From assembly GCA_002382525.1 (NCBI GenBank), contig DFYA01000060.1:1-33794 (forward strand): DNA of 33,794 nt, written 5' to 3'. Below are positions 24,503-30,971 of the stretch, piece by piece. Position numbers and translations under genes: made by a program. Source of the DNA: Opitutaceae bacterium UBA4094. Lineage in GTDB: Bacteria > Verrucomicrobiota > Verrucomicrobiia > Opitutales > Opitutaceae. Below the pieces are notes generated by a model, which made no database searches, was not told the DNA's origin, and worked only from the letters and a program-made list of their open reading frames with translations. How positions within the stretch are numbered: position 1 is the first letter of the stretch; every line of letters starts with the position of its first letter.

Positions 24503-25423
24503 ATGGAACCTGCGTCCCGACGGACGAAGTTGACAAGGCAGGCGAGCTTGCTCGCCTGCCTTGTTGTTTTTTGCGCCACGCTTCTCCCTACCGAGGCCGA
24601 GGCCCAGTCGCGTCGGTATCGCCCGCCGGCGCGGTATTTCCAGTTCGGGCAACCCAACCAAGACGAGGGCCGCACAATCCTTGAGGCGTTTCGCCAGCAG
24701 GGGATTGCGGGCGATTACTTTTTGGAATTCGATCTGCGCGTTTTGCCGCGCCGCGGTCAGACACGCGTGGTGACCGGCGGTCGCCTTTGGGGCAGTCGCA
24801 ACGACGAAGGACCGATTTCGCGGGTGGAGCTTCCCTCGGTTGGTAATGCGGACCCGCGCCGCATGCTGGTGCAGAACGGCCCGCGCGGGTGCATTTGGAC
24901 CTCGGGTGACGAGCGTGCTGGCGTAGCGACGGAGGCGGGCGCGCTCGATCCGGCCGCGTTGTTCGAGCCGCTCGCCGGCACCGGGCTCACGTCGTTCGAT
25001 CTGCAGATGCCGTATCTGTATTGGGGCGACTTTGTATTTGAAGGGATGGCGCCGGTGAGGGGCCGTCCTGCGCATGTGTTCCTGATGTATCCGCCCGACG
25101 AGATCGCCGCGCTCAAGCCCGAGTTGGCGGGCGTGCGGGTGTTTTTGGATACCCAATTTGGCGCCCTCGTGCAGTCGCAGCAGATCGGTGCCGAGGAGCG
25201 TGTGCTCAAGACGCTCAGTGTGCTCGATCTCAAAAAAATCGACGACCAGTGGATGGTGAAGACCATCGACCTGCGCGACGAAACCACGCGCGACAAGACG
25301 CAGTTCATCGTCACGGGTGCGGCGCTCGGCCTCGATTTTTCCGCGATGGTATTCGATCCCGCTTCGCTGGCCGAGCCGCTGTCGCCACCGCCCGCCGATC
25401 GTGTGCGCCGGCTTGCGCCGTGA
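24503..25423 (+). CDS. LolA-like outer-membrane lipoprotein-sorting protein, periplasmic
   Basis: A 306-residue exported protein resembling the LolA-like 'outer membrane lipoprotein-sorting' family (VTGGRLWG, DLQMPYLYWGDFVFEG, VFLDTQFGALVQSQQ, DLKKIDDQWMVKTIDLRDETTRDKT). Residues 1-34 form a signal peptide with an RR..K..R n-region, a LLACLVVFCATLL core and an AEA-Q cleavage site. The ten residues T11-L20 are encoded by a perfect inverted repeat that also looks like the terminator of secG. No later in-frame start would keep the signal peptide, so the ATG at 24503 is preferred. It would act in the periplasm on lipoproteins or other hydrophobic cargo. Confidence 0.8.
   Translation: MEPASRRTKLTRQASLLACLVVFCATLLPTEAEAQSRRYRPPARYFQFGQPNQDEGRTILEAFRQQGIAGDYFLEFDLRVLPRRGQTRVVTGGRLWGSRNDEGPISRVELPSVGNADPRRMLVQNGPRGCIWTSGDERAGVATEAGALDPAALFEPLAGTGLTSFDLQMPYLYWGDFVFEGMAPVRGRPAHVFLMYPPDEIAALKPELAGVRVFLDTQFGALVQSQQIGAEERVLKTLSVLDLKKIDDQWMVKTIDLRDETTRDKTQFIVTGAALGLDFSAMVFDPASLAEPLSPPPADRVRRLAP
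24533..24571 (+). terminator. Terminator-like hairpin downstream of secG, inside the next gene
   Basis: ACAAGGCAGGCGAGC (24533-24547) and GCTCGCCTGCCTTGT (24550-24564) are perfect 15-bp arms with two bases between, followed by TGTTTTTTG. Structure and T run are those of a strong intrinsic terminator 36 nt after the secG stop, yet the whole element lies in the signal-peptide codons of the LolA-like gene. Confidence 0.75.
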
Positions 25424-25524
25424 ACCGTCTCCGGCGCTCCGGTGCGTCGCGACTTTATGCCCAACGTTCGCACGCGCCGAGAATATGTATCCGTTTTTCA
25501 ACTACTAGGATACTTTGATCGTTT

Positions 25525-26229
25525 ATGACCAAGCAGACTATTTCAGAGCCCCGTGCCGTCGTTTTTGACCTGGACGGCACCTTGGTGGACTCGATGCCGC
25601 TCGTGTTGCGTGCGTTTGCTCATGCGCTCGCGCCGTTCCGTCCGGACTTGGGCGTCGGTGATATTTTCCAGCGTTTGGGCGGGCCGCCGGCGCGCACGTT
25701 GCTCGAACTAACCGGCGACGAAACGAAAGCCGCGGAGGCCCTCCGCCGCCTAGACAGCTTTGGCTTCGACAACGGCGCCTTGGTGCAGCCGTTCCCGGGC
25801 ATGCACGACTTGTTGCATACGTTGCAAGCGCGCGGGCTGAAGCTCGCGGTGTGGACGGGGCGTGATCGGTTCACCACCCAAGCCATCGTCGACGCGCATG
25901 AGCTCGGGCGGTTTTTCGAGGCGGTGGTGTGTGGCGACGATCTGGCGACGCACAAACCGCATCCGGAAGGCCTGGTGTGCATTTTGCAGCAACTCGGCGT
26001 GAGTCCGAGCGAGACGCTCTACGCAGGCGATGCCGACGCGGACGTGTTGGGGGGCGTGGAGGCGGGTGTGCCCACAATCCTGATACGCCATGGTCGCGAG
26101 GTGGAGGTATCGGTCGCGTCGCGGGCATGGCGCGACGTGCAAACCCCGGCGGAGGCCTATCGGGTAATCGTCGAGGCGACGGCGCCGTTGCGCGGGCAAA
26201 GCGGGAGTTACGCTCCCGGAAAAATTTAG
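25525..26229 (+). CDS. HAD-superfamily phosphatase, phosphoglycolate phosphatase-like
   Basis: A 234-residue HAD subfamily IA hydrolase. Motif I is FDLDGTLVDS with nucleophile D15 and acid D17, motif II is the VWTGRDR threonine, motif III is the KPHPEG lysine, and motif IV is AGDADADVLGG. The cap inserted after motif I is of the helical C1 type. This fits phosphoglycolate phosphatase (Gph) or a related small-phosphate phosphatase; the exact substrate is not determined. The C-terminal codons (GSYAPG) come from a palindrome, CGGGAG-N5-CTCCCG. Confidence 0.85.
   Translation: MTKQTISEPRAVVFDLDGTLVDSMPLVLRAFAHALAPFRPDLGVGDIFQRLGGPPARTLLELTGDETKAAEALRRLDSFGFDNGALVQPFPGMHDLLHTLQARGLKLAVWTGRDRFTTQAIVDAHELGRFFEAVVCGDDLATHKPHPEGLVCILQQLGVSPSETLYAGDADADVLGGVEAGVPTILIRHGREVEVSVASRAWRDVQTPAEAYRVIVEATAPLRGQSGSYAPGKI
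26202..26218. repeat. Palindrome at the 3' end of the HAD gene
   Basis: CGGGAG (26202-26207) and CTCCCG (26213-26218), 5-nt loop, encode the last residues of the HAD protein. A run of A and then ATTT follows rather than a T tract, so a terminator function is uncertain. Confidence 0.5.
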
Positions 26230-26242
26230 CGTTGCCCACCTC

Positions 26243-26265
26243 GTTACGAGCGACATTCGTAACGG
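26243..26265. promoter_or_regulatory. Inverted repeat upstream of the tandem RHH gene (candidate operator)
   Basis: CGTTACGA (26243-26250) and TCGTAACG (26258-26265) are perfect 8-bp arms with a 7-nt spacer, 48 nt upstream of the ATG at 26314. Position suggests autoregulation by the ribbon-helix-helix protein. The half-site TTACGA resembles the CTACGA half-site before the BlaI-type gene. Confidence 0.5.
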
Positions 26266-26313
26266 TCAGGTTCACCCGTCATTAAGCAATCGGTATCCAG
26301 TCCAACTCTACAC

Positions 26314-26637
26314 ATGGCCAAGAAATCCGCTCCTACCCCCGCACCGCTTACGTTCGATCTCCCGGTATCGCTGATCGCCAAAATCGAGACCCATCGCAAA
26401 CGCCTCGGTTTGAAGTCCACCAGCGAAGTGGTGCGCTTGGCGATCGGTGAATTTAACCTGGATCACTACGAGTCAGACTCCTCCGAACACCGTCAGATTT
26501 CCGTGCGCCTGCCGGGACCGACCAAGACCGCGTTGATGAAGGCCGCCAAAAAGAAGCGGGTGAGCGTGGGTGAACTGCTCCGCGTTGCCATCGAAGAGAT
26601 GCCGGTCAAGGCCGCTGCCAAAAAGGGCAAAAAGTAA
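26314..26637 (+). CDS. Tandem ribbon-helix-helix DNA-binding protein
   Basis: A 107-residue basic protein with two ribbon-helix-helix-like modules in one chain. Module 1 (about 11-47) has the strand LTFDLP and helices around IAKIETHRKRLG.KSTSEVVRLAI; module 2 (about 60-96) has the strand QISVRLP and KTALMKAAKKKRVSVGELLRVAI. A single chain could therefore form the intertwined fold that normally needs a dimer. Both ends are Lys/Ala/Pro-rich (MAKKSAPTPAP, KAAAKKGKK), like histone-type tails. It could be a repressor or a nucleoid-associated protein. It is monocistronic with its own terminator. Confidence 0.75.
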   Translation: MAKKSAPTPAPLTFDLPVSLIAKIETHRKRLGLKSTSEVVRLAIGEFNLDHYESDSSEHRQISVRLPGPTKTALMKAAKKKRVSVGELLRVAIEEMPVKAAAKKGKK

Positions 26638-26673
26638 TCTCCCCGCGAGCGTCTTGAGCGCCGCTGATTTTTC

Positions 26674-26709
26674 AAGGCAAGCTCCGCCAGCGCGGGGCTT
26701 GCCTTTCTT
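26674..26709 (+). terminator. Intrinsic terminator of the RHH gene
   Basis: AAGGCAAGCTCCGC (26674-26687) pairs with GCGGGGCTTGCCTT (26692-26705), 14 bp with one G-U wobble and a CAGC loop, followed by TCTTGTG. It lies 37 nt after the stop codon. Confidence 0.75.
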
Positions 26710-26742
26710 GTGTCCGCATTTTTTGTTCCGAAGACTTATCCA

Positions 26743-27936
26743 ATGAGCCAAGCACCCGCGCCGCTTTCCACCTGGGCCCTTAATGTTTCGCCTTCGCCGA
26801 CGCTTGCGGTCGATGCCAAGGCGAAGGCCCTCGCCGCCGCCGGCGAGGACGTTTGCGGCTTTGCCGCAGGCGAGCCCGATTTCGACACGCCCGAGCACAT
26901 CAAGGAGGCGTGCATCGCCGCTTTGAAGTCCGGCAAGACCAAGTATGCGCCCACGCCCGGCATCGAGCCGCTGCGCCAGGCTCTCGCCGACAAATACCTC
27001 GCCGACTACGGCCTCAAGTATGCGCCGTCGCAGTTCATCGTTTCGCCCGGCGGCAAGTTTTCCTGTTACCTGACGATTCTCGCCGTGTGCTCTCCTGGCG
27101 ACGAAGTGATTATCCCCGCGCCGTTCTGGGTGAGTTATCCCGAGATGGTGAAACTCGCCGGTGCCGTGCCGAAGCTTGTGCTCGCGGATGACACGACGGG
27201 TTTTAAGCTCACGCCAGCGCAGCTCGAGGCGGCGATCACGCCGAAGACGCGCCTGCTCATCATCAACTCGCCGTCGAACCCGACCGGCGCGGTTTATACG
27301 AAGAGCGAACTTGAGGCGCTCACCGCCGTGGCGGTGCAGCACAACCTCTACATCATGTCGGACGAGATCTACGAGCATCTCACCTATGATGGCGCGAAGC
27401 ACCACAGCCCGGCGTCGTTTGGCAAGGAGGCGTTCGAGCGCACGATCATCGTTTCCGGCTTTGCCAAGACTTACGCGATGACCGGTTGGCGTCTCGGCAC
27501 GACTGTCGCGCCGGCGCCTATCGCCAAGGCGATCTCCGAGTTGCAAAGTCAGATGACTTCCAACGCGACGACCTTTGCGCAATACGGCGCCGTCGCGGCG
27601 TTGAAGGAAAAAGAAAAGACCGACGCCGCGCTCAAGACGATGTTGGTCGCGTTCGATCGTCGTCGGAAGTTCCTGCATGCCGAGTTGAACAAGATCCCCG
27701 GCATCTCGTGTTTGCTCGCCGAGGGTGCGTTTTATCTGTTCCCGAACATCTCCAGCTTTGGGATGAGTTCGGTGGAGTTTTGTTCGCGTCTGCTCGAGGC
27801 CGAGAAAGTCGCGGCGGTGCCTGGCAGCGCATTCGGGGCCGAGGGGTATCTGCGCCTCAGCTACGCGACGAGCGACGAGATCATCGCCAAGGGCGTGGCG
27901 CGCTTGGCGAAGTTTTGCGCGACGTTGAAGAAGTAA
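26743..27936 (+). CDS. aspC: Aspartate aminotransferase (class Ib type)
   Basis: Transfers the amino group of aspartate to 2-oxoglutarate. The 397-residue fold-type I enzyme shows AAGEPDFDTP near 41, the NSPSNPTGAVY segment at 175-185, MSDEIYEHLTYDG at 205-217, the Schiff-base Lys K242 in SGFAKTYAMTGWRLG, and a C-terminal YLRLSYATS Arg. These are characteristic of the thermophile/Rhizobium-type AspAT subgroup. The preferred start is the ATG at 26743; upstream possible starts give a non-conserved extension. The start context is TTATCCAATG without Shine-Dalgarno. Confidence 0.9.
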   Translation: MSQAPAPLSTWALNVSPSPTLAVDAKAKALAAAGEDVCGFAAGEPDFDTPEHIKEACIAALKSGKTKYAPTPGIEPLRQALADKYLADYGLKYAPSQFIVSPGGKFSCYLTILAVCSPGDEVIIPAPFWVSYPEMVKLAGAVPKLVLADDTTGFKLTPAQLEAAITPKTRLLIINSPSNPTGAVYTKSELEALTAVAVQHNLYIMSDEIYEHLTYDGAKHHSPASFGKEAFERTIIVSGFAKTYAMTGWRLGTTVAPAPIAKAISELQSQMTSNATTFAQYGAVAALKEKEKTDAALKTMLVAFDRRRKFLHAELNKIPGISCLLAEGAFYLFPNISSFGMSSVEFCSRLLEAEKVAAVPGSAFGAEGYLRLSYATSDEIIAKGVARLAKFCATLKK

Positions 27937-28186
27937 ACGGCCCGGTGGGCGTTCCCCGCACCGGAGCTTAAGGAAGTAAAACAGCCGCTCGACGAGGTCG
28001 GGCGGCTGCATAAGGAAGGACCAGGATCGGCGCGAGCGTGCTCGCGCGTTCGGCTCAGAGTGCGGACCAGACGGGCGGGGCGACGGACCGTGCGCACGCT
28101 CGTCCGGAGCGTTTATAAGCAGACGTCTGCACGGACGCGAATCGGCTAGGCGGCGGAGTTCGTCTGGTGATCGGGCGAGGGTGGCA
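27937..28186. other. Hairpin-rich 250-nt intergenic region
   Basis: No open reading frame with coding character. It contains four dyads: a 12-bp hairpin with one wobble (CAGCCGCTCGAC at 27982 with its partner ending 28008; read leftward it is followed by TTTTAC, so it may terminate the HPt gene), GCGCGAGC-GT-GCTCGCGC (28030-28047), ACGCTC-N5-GAGCGT (28096-28112) and the palindrome GCAGACGTCTGC (28119-28130). It separates two convergent genes. It may hold terminators plus a REP-like cluster, or a small structured RNA. Confidence 0.5.
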
Positions 28187-28546
28187 TTACCCGGCCATGA
28201 GCTTGTTTAGCTCCGCTTTCACACGGTCAAAGGCGGTTTCCAGTTCGCCGATCTGCGGCTCGACGTCGGCGAGGCCGTTTTGTTTCGCGTGGTGTTCCAA
28301 GCTCTCTGCCACAGCGCGGAGTTCGCACGCGCCGACGTTGCTGGAGCTGCCTTTGATACTGTGCGCGGCGCGCACAAAACTCGCGGCGTCACCGGAGACG
28401 AGTGAGCCGCGAAGTTCGGCCAGTCGAGTCGGGGTGTCATCGATAAAGATCGTGAGGATCTCTTTAAGGAACTCGTCGCCATCATCGGGGCTCAGCGCAC
28501 GCAGATTAGCAATGGCTTCATAATCGACGACGGGGAGGAGGGACAT
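28187..28546 (-). CDS. HPt (histidine phosphotransfer) domain protein
   Basis: A 119-residue single-domain phosphotransfer protein that would relay phosphoryl groups between receivers. The phospho-accepting His is H62 in AAHSIKGSSSNVGA, the classical HPt motif, within a four-helix bundle (helices around 8-20, 24-50, 55-65 and 72-118). The ATG at 28546 is preferred over a TTG nine bases further out. It lies 120 nt downstream of the GspE-type ATPase and 1.6-3.6 kb from a REC-kinase and a receiver on the same strand, which are its likely partners. Confidence 0.88.
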   Translation of the reverse strand: MSLLPVVDYEAIANLRALSPDDGDEFLKEILTIFIDDTPTRLAELRGSLVSGDAASFVRAAHSIKGSSSNVGACELRAVAESLEHHAKQNGLADVEPQIGELETAFDRVKAELNKLMAG

Positions 28547-28666
28547 GCCAAGCAACGTGTGGGCAGACGATTACTTGGCAAATCGCAAGAAGCAGCGGCC
28601 GACAGCAATTTCATTTTTACCAAAATTTTAGCCGGGCCTGCATGGGGTGCGCATTGTGAAGTTTGT

Positions 28667-30346
28667 TCAGGTCGCCCACTCAAACGAGGTGTTGGCTTCG
28701 ATTTCGTCGATGGTGGTGAGGCCGAGCAGCACCTTTTTGAGGCCGTCGTAGCGCATAGGTTTAAATCCGACCTTGGCGGCGGCGGTGGTGATTTCCTGAA
28801 CGCTGGCGCGATTGGAGATCAGGGCGCGGATCTCTTCGGTGATGAGCACCAGTTCGTGGAACGCGATGCGGCCCTTGTAGCCGGTGCCGCGGCAGGCGCC
28901 GCAACCACGTCCGCGATAGAAGGGGACGTCCACCAAGCCGTCGTCTTGGAAGTATTTTTGCAGGACTTCGCGCGGCGGGTAATAGGGCTCTTTGCAATTC
29001 TCGCAGATGCGGGCGGCCAGGCGTTGGGCGAGCACGCCGATGACGGACGGGGCGACCATATAGGGTTCGACGCCGATTTCGATGAGGCGGACGATCGCTT
29101 GCGCGGCGTTGTTGGTGTGGAGCGTGGCGAACACGATGTGGCCGGTGAGGGCGGCTTCGGCGGCGATCTTGGCGGTCTCCAAATCGCGGATCTCGCCGAT
29201 CAGGATGGCGTCGGGATCTTGGCGGAGCAGGGACCGGAGCACCGTGGAGAACTTGAGGTCGATGTGGCTGTTGACCTGAGTCTGAGTGATGCCGGCGAGT
29301 TGAATCTCGATCGGGTCCTCGATGGTCGAGATGTTGGTGTCGGGTTTGTTGATCTCGTGGAGGGCGGAGTAGAGCGTGGTGGTTTTGCCCGAGCCGGTGG
29401 GGCCGGTGACGAAGATGATGCCGTTGGGGTTTTGAATGAGGCGGCGGAAGGGCGTGAGGATGCTTTGAGACATCATCATTTTATCCAGCGTGATCATCGA
29501 TTTGCGTCCGCTCATCGCGAGGATGCGGACGACCGCCTTTTCGCCGAAGTGCGCAGGGATGGTAGAGACGCGGAAGTTGGCGGTGGCGGTGCCGATCGGC
29601 ATCGAAAAGCGCCCGTCCTGCGGGAAGCGTGTCTCGGCAATGTTGAGGTTGGACAGGATCTTGATGCGGGCGACGAACGAGCGGTGGAGTTTGCGCGAGT
29701 AGGTGAGGACTTCGCGGAGGAGGCCGTCGATGCGGAAGCGCACGCGGCACTGGGTCTCTTGGGGCTCGATGTGGATGTCGGTCGCGCGTTCGCGAATCGC
29801 GTAGTAGATGATGTCGTCGAGGATTTTTACCAACGATTCCGAGTCGGCGAGGTCGGGGTTGTCGAAGACGGTGGAGCCGCTGAGTTCGTTGAGGTTTTCC
29901 TCCAGATTCTTTTCGTTGGAATACTGGATGATAATCGCGTCCTCGATGTCGCGGGGCAGGGCGAACACCGGGCTGACCGGGACTTGAACGATGAGGCTGA
30001 GGCGTTTGACGGCTGCGGCGTCCTCGGGCTCGGCGAAAGCGGCGGTGAGCACGCCGTCGATGAGGTAAAGGCCGATCACGCGGATCTTTTTCGCGATCTC
30101 GAGTGGGATCGTGGCGACGGCTTCTTCGGTGATCAGCGAGGCAAAGGGGTCGACATAAGCGATACCGAGGCAGTCGGCGTAGAGGCGGCAGGCGATGTCC
30201 TTGCTCACCAGCTTGCCGTCGATGACGGCTTCGAGGAGGCGCAGGCCCGAGCCGTGCTGTTTCTCAAGGGCGGTCAGCTCGGAGCCGAAGTCAAAGTGGG
30301 GGGTCGCGCGGAGTTTCGCGGCGAGGCTGTTAGGATTGTTTTCCAC
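28667..30346 (-). CDS. gspE: GspE/PilB-type secretion or pilus assembly ATPase
   Basis: Hexameric cytoplasmic ATPase that powers type II secretion or type IV pilus extension. Numbered from the GTG at 30346 (559 residues): an MshEN-like N-terminal domain (about 5-140), Walker A GPTGSGKTT at 315-323, the Asp box around 343, Walker B LIGEIRD at 382-388, the His box TLHTNNA near 408, and a tetracysteine zinc knuckle C448, C451, C482, C485. A longer start at 30415 would add 23 atypical residues and overlap the small gene upstream, so the internal GTG is preferred. No other T2SS or pilus gene is in the window, so T2SS and T4P cannot be told apart. Confidence 0.92.
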   Translation of the reverse strand: MENNPNSLAAKLRATPHFDFGSELTALEKQHGSGLRLLEAVIDGKLVSKDIACRLYADCLGIAYVDPFASLITEEAVATIPLEIAKKIRVIGLYLIDGVLTAAFAEPEDAAAVKRLSLIVQVPVSPVFALPRDIEDAIIIQYSNEKNLEENLNELSGSTVFDNPDLADSESLVKILDDIIYYAIRERATDIHIEPQETQCRVRFRIDGLLREVLTYSRKLHRSFVARIKILSNLNIAETRFPQDGRFSMPIGTATANFRVSTIPAHFGEKAVVRILAMSGRKSMITLDKMMMSQSILTPFRRLIQNPNGIIFVTGPTGSGKTTTLYSALHEINKPDTNISTIEDPIEIQLAGITQTQVNSHIDLKFSTVLRSLLRQDPDAILIGEIRDLETAKIAAEAALTGHIVFATLHTNNAAQAIVRLIEIGVEPYMVAPSVIGVLAQRLAARICENCKEPYYPPREVLQKYFQDDGLVDVPFYRGRGCGACRGTGYKGRIAFHELVLITEEIRALISNRASVQEITTAAAKVGFKPMRYDGLKKVLLGLTTIDEIEANTSFEWAT

Positions 30347-30539
30347 GACGTTTTTTCCGGTTTTGGAACAGTTTTCCGATCTCGACCTGATAAAGTTTTT
30401 CTTGGGAGAAAGCACCGGCGGTGCGCTCGAGCTGGAGCTCGGCGAGCATCTCGGGGAGCGAGTAACGGACCTCGCGCAAGTGGGGCATTTCCGGCGTCAC
30501 GGACGTGTCGTCGGGCGCGGCTTTTTGGCGTGTGCTCAT
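30330..30539 (-). CDS. Small 69-residue protein between the receiver and the ATPase
   Basis: Not recognised. An ATG-initiated frame of 69 residues, 39 nt after the receiver gene and overlapping the preferred gspE start by 17 nt. The composition is protein-like: a polar N-terminus (MSTRQKAAPDD), a helical middle (SLPEMLAELQLERTAGAF) and a basic end (QNRKKRRGKQS). Tight packing with both neighbours and the implied translational coupling support it being real. It could be a regulator or adaptor for the ATPase. It could also be a chance frame if gspE starts at 30415. Confidence 0.55.
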   Translation of the reverse strand: MSTRQKAAPDDTSVTPEMPHLREVRYSLPEMLAELQLERTAGAFSQEKLYQVEIGKLFQNRKKRRGKQS

Positions 30540-30578
30540 GAGAAGAAGGAGTTGGGGGGCGAGTGGGACCGGTCGGGA

Positions 30579-30971
30579 TCAGCCGTTGGCGGCGTCGTCT
30601 TCGGCGGCGAGCACCTCGTTGATGAGGGCGACGAGTTCGTCGCGGGGCGTGTCTTTGCGGATGTAGTGCAGGGCGCCGCCCTCGACCGCTTCTTCGACGG
30701 TTTGTCGATTGGACAGCGAGGTGAGCATGATGACGGAGGCGTTCTCGTCGATGGACCGAATTTGTTTAAGGGTCTCGATGCCGTCCTGAACGGGCATGTT
30801 GACGTCGAGCAGCACGAGATCGGGGCGTTCTTGCTGGAAGGCGGCGAAGCCTTCGGCCCCGTTGGAGGCTTCGACGATGGCGGTTGCACCGAGGCTTTTG
30901 AGAATAAGGCCGATGTATTTGCGGACGTGAGGTTCGTCGTCCACGACGAGGGCTTTTCCGGTAAATGTCAT
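30579..30971 (-). CDS. Stand-alone CheY-like response regulator
   Basis: A 130-residue single receiver domain. The acidic pocket is DDE at 11-13, the phospho-acceptor is D56 in LVLLDVNMP, the Thr/Ser switch is in MLTSLS, and the conserved Lys is in IRKDTPRDE. No output domain, so it must act through protein contacts. Its ATG overlaps the TGA of the kinase gene by four bases (ATGA at 30968-30971), so the pair is translationally coupled. Confidence 0.93.
   Translation of the reverse strand: MTFTGKALVVDDEPHVRKYIGLILKSLGATAIVEASNGAEGFAAFQQERPDLVLLDVNMPVQDGIETLKQIRSIDENASVIMLTSLSNRQTVEEAVEGGALHYIRKDTPRDELVALINEVLAAEDDAANG

Noticed and set aside
26473..28011. Long minus-strand frame opposite the RHH and aspC genes
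   Set aside because: Arg-rich shadow typical of antisense frames in GC-rich genes; it crosses a terminator and two clear genes.
30347..30415. Upstream GTG start of gspE
   Set aside because: The added residues are not family-like and would overlap most of the 69-residue frame; the GTG at 30346 is more consistent with the MshEN domain boundary.
28559..30541. 660-codon plus-strand open frame opposite gspE
   Set aside because: An antisense shadow of a well-supported ATPase; composition is low-complexity Asp/Gly/Val and no family is recognisable.
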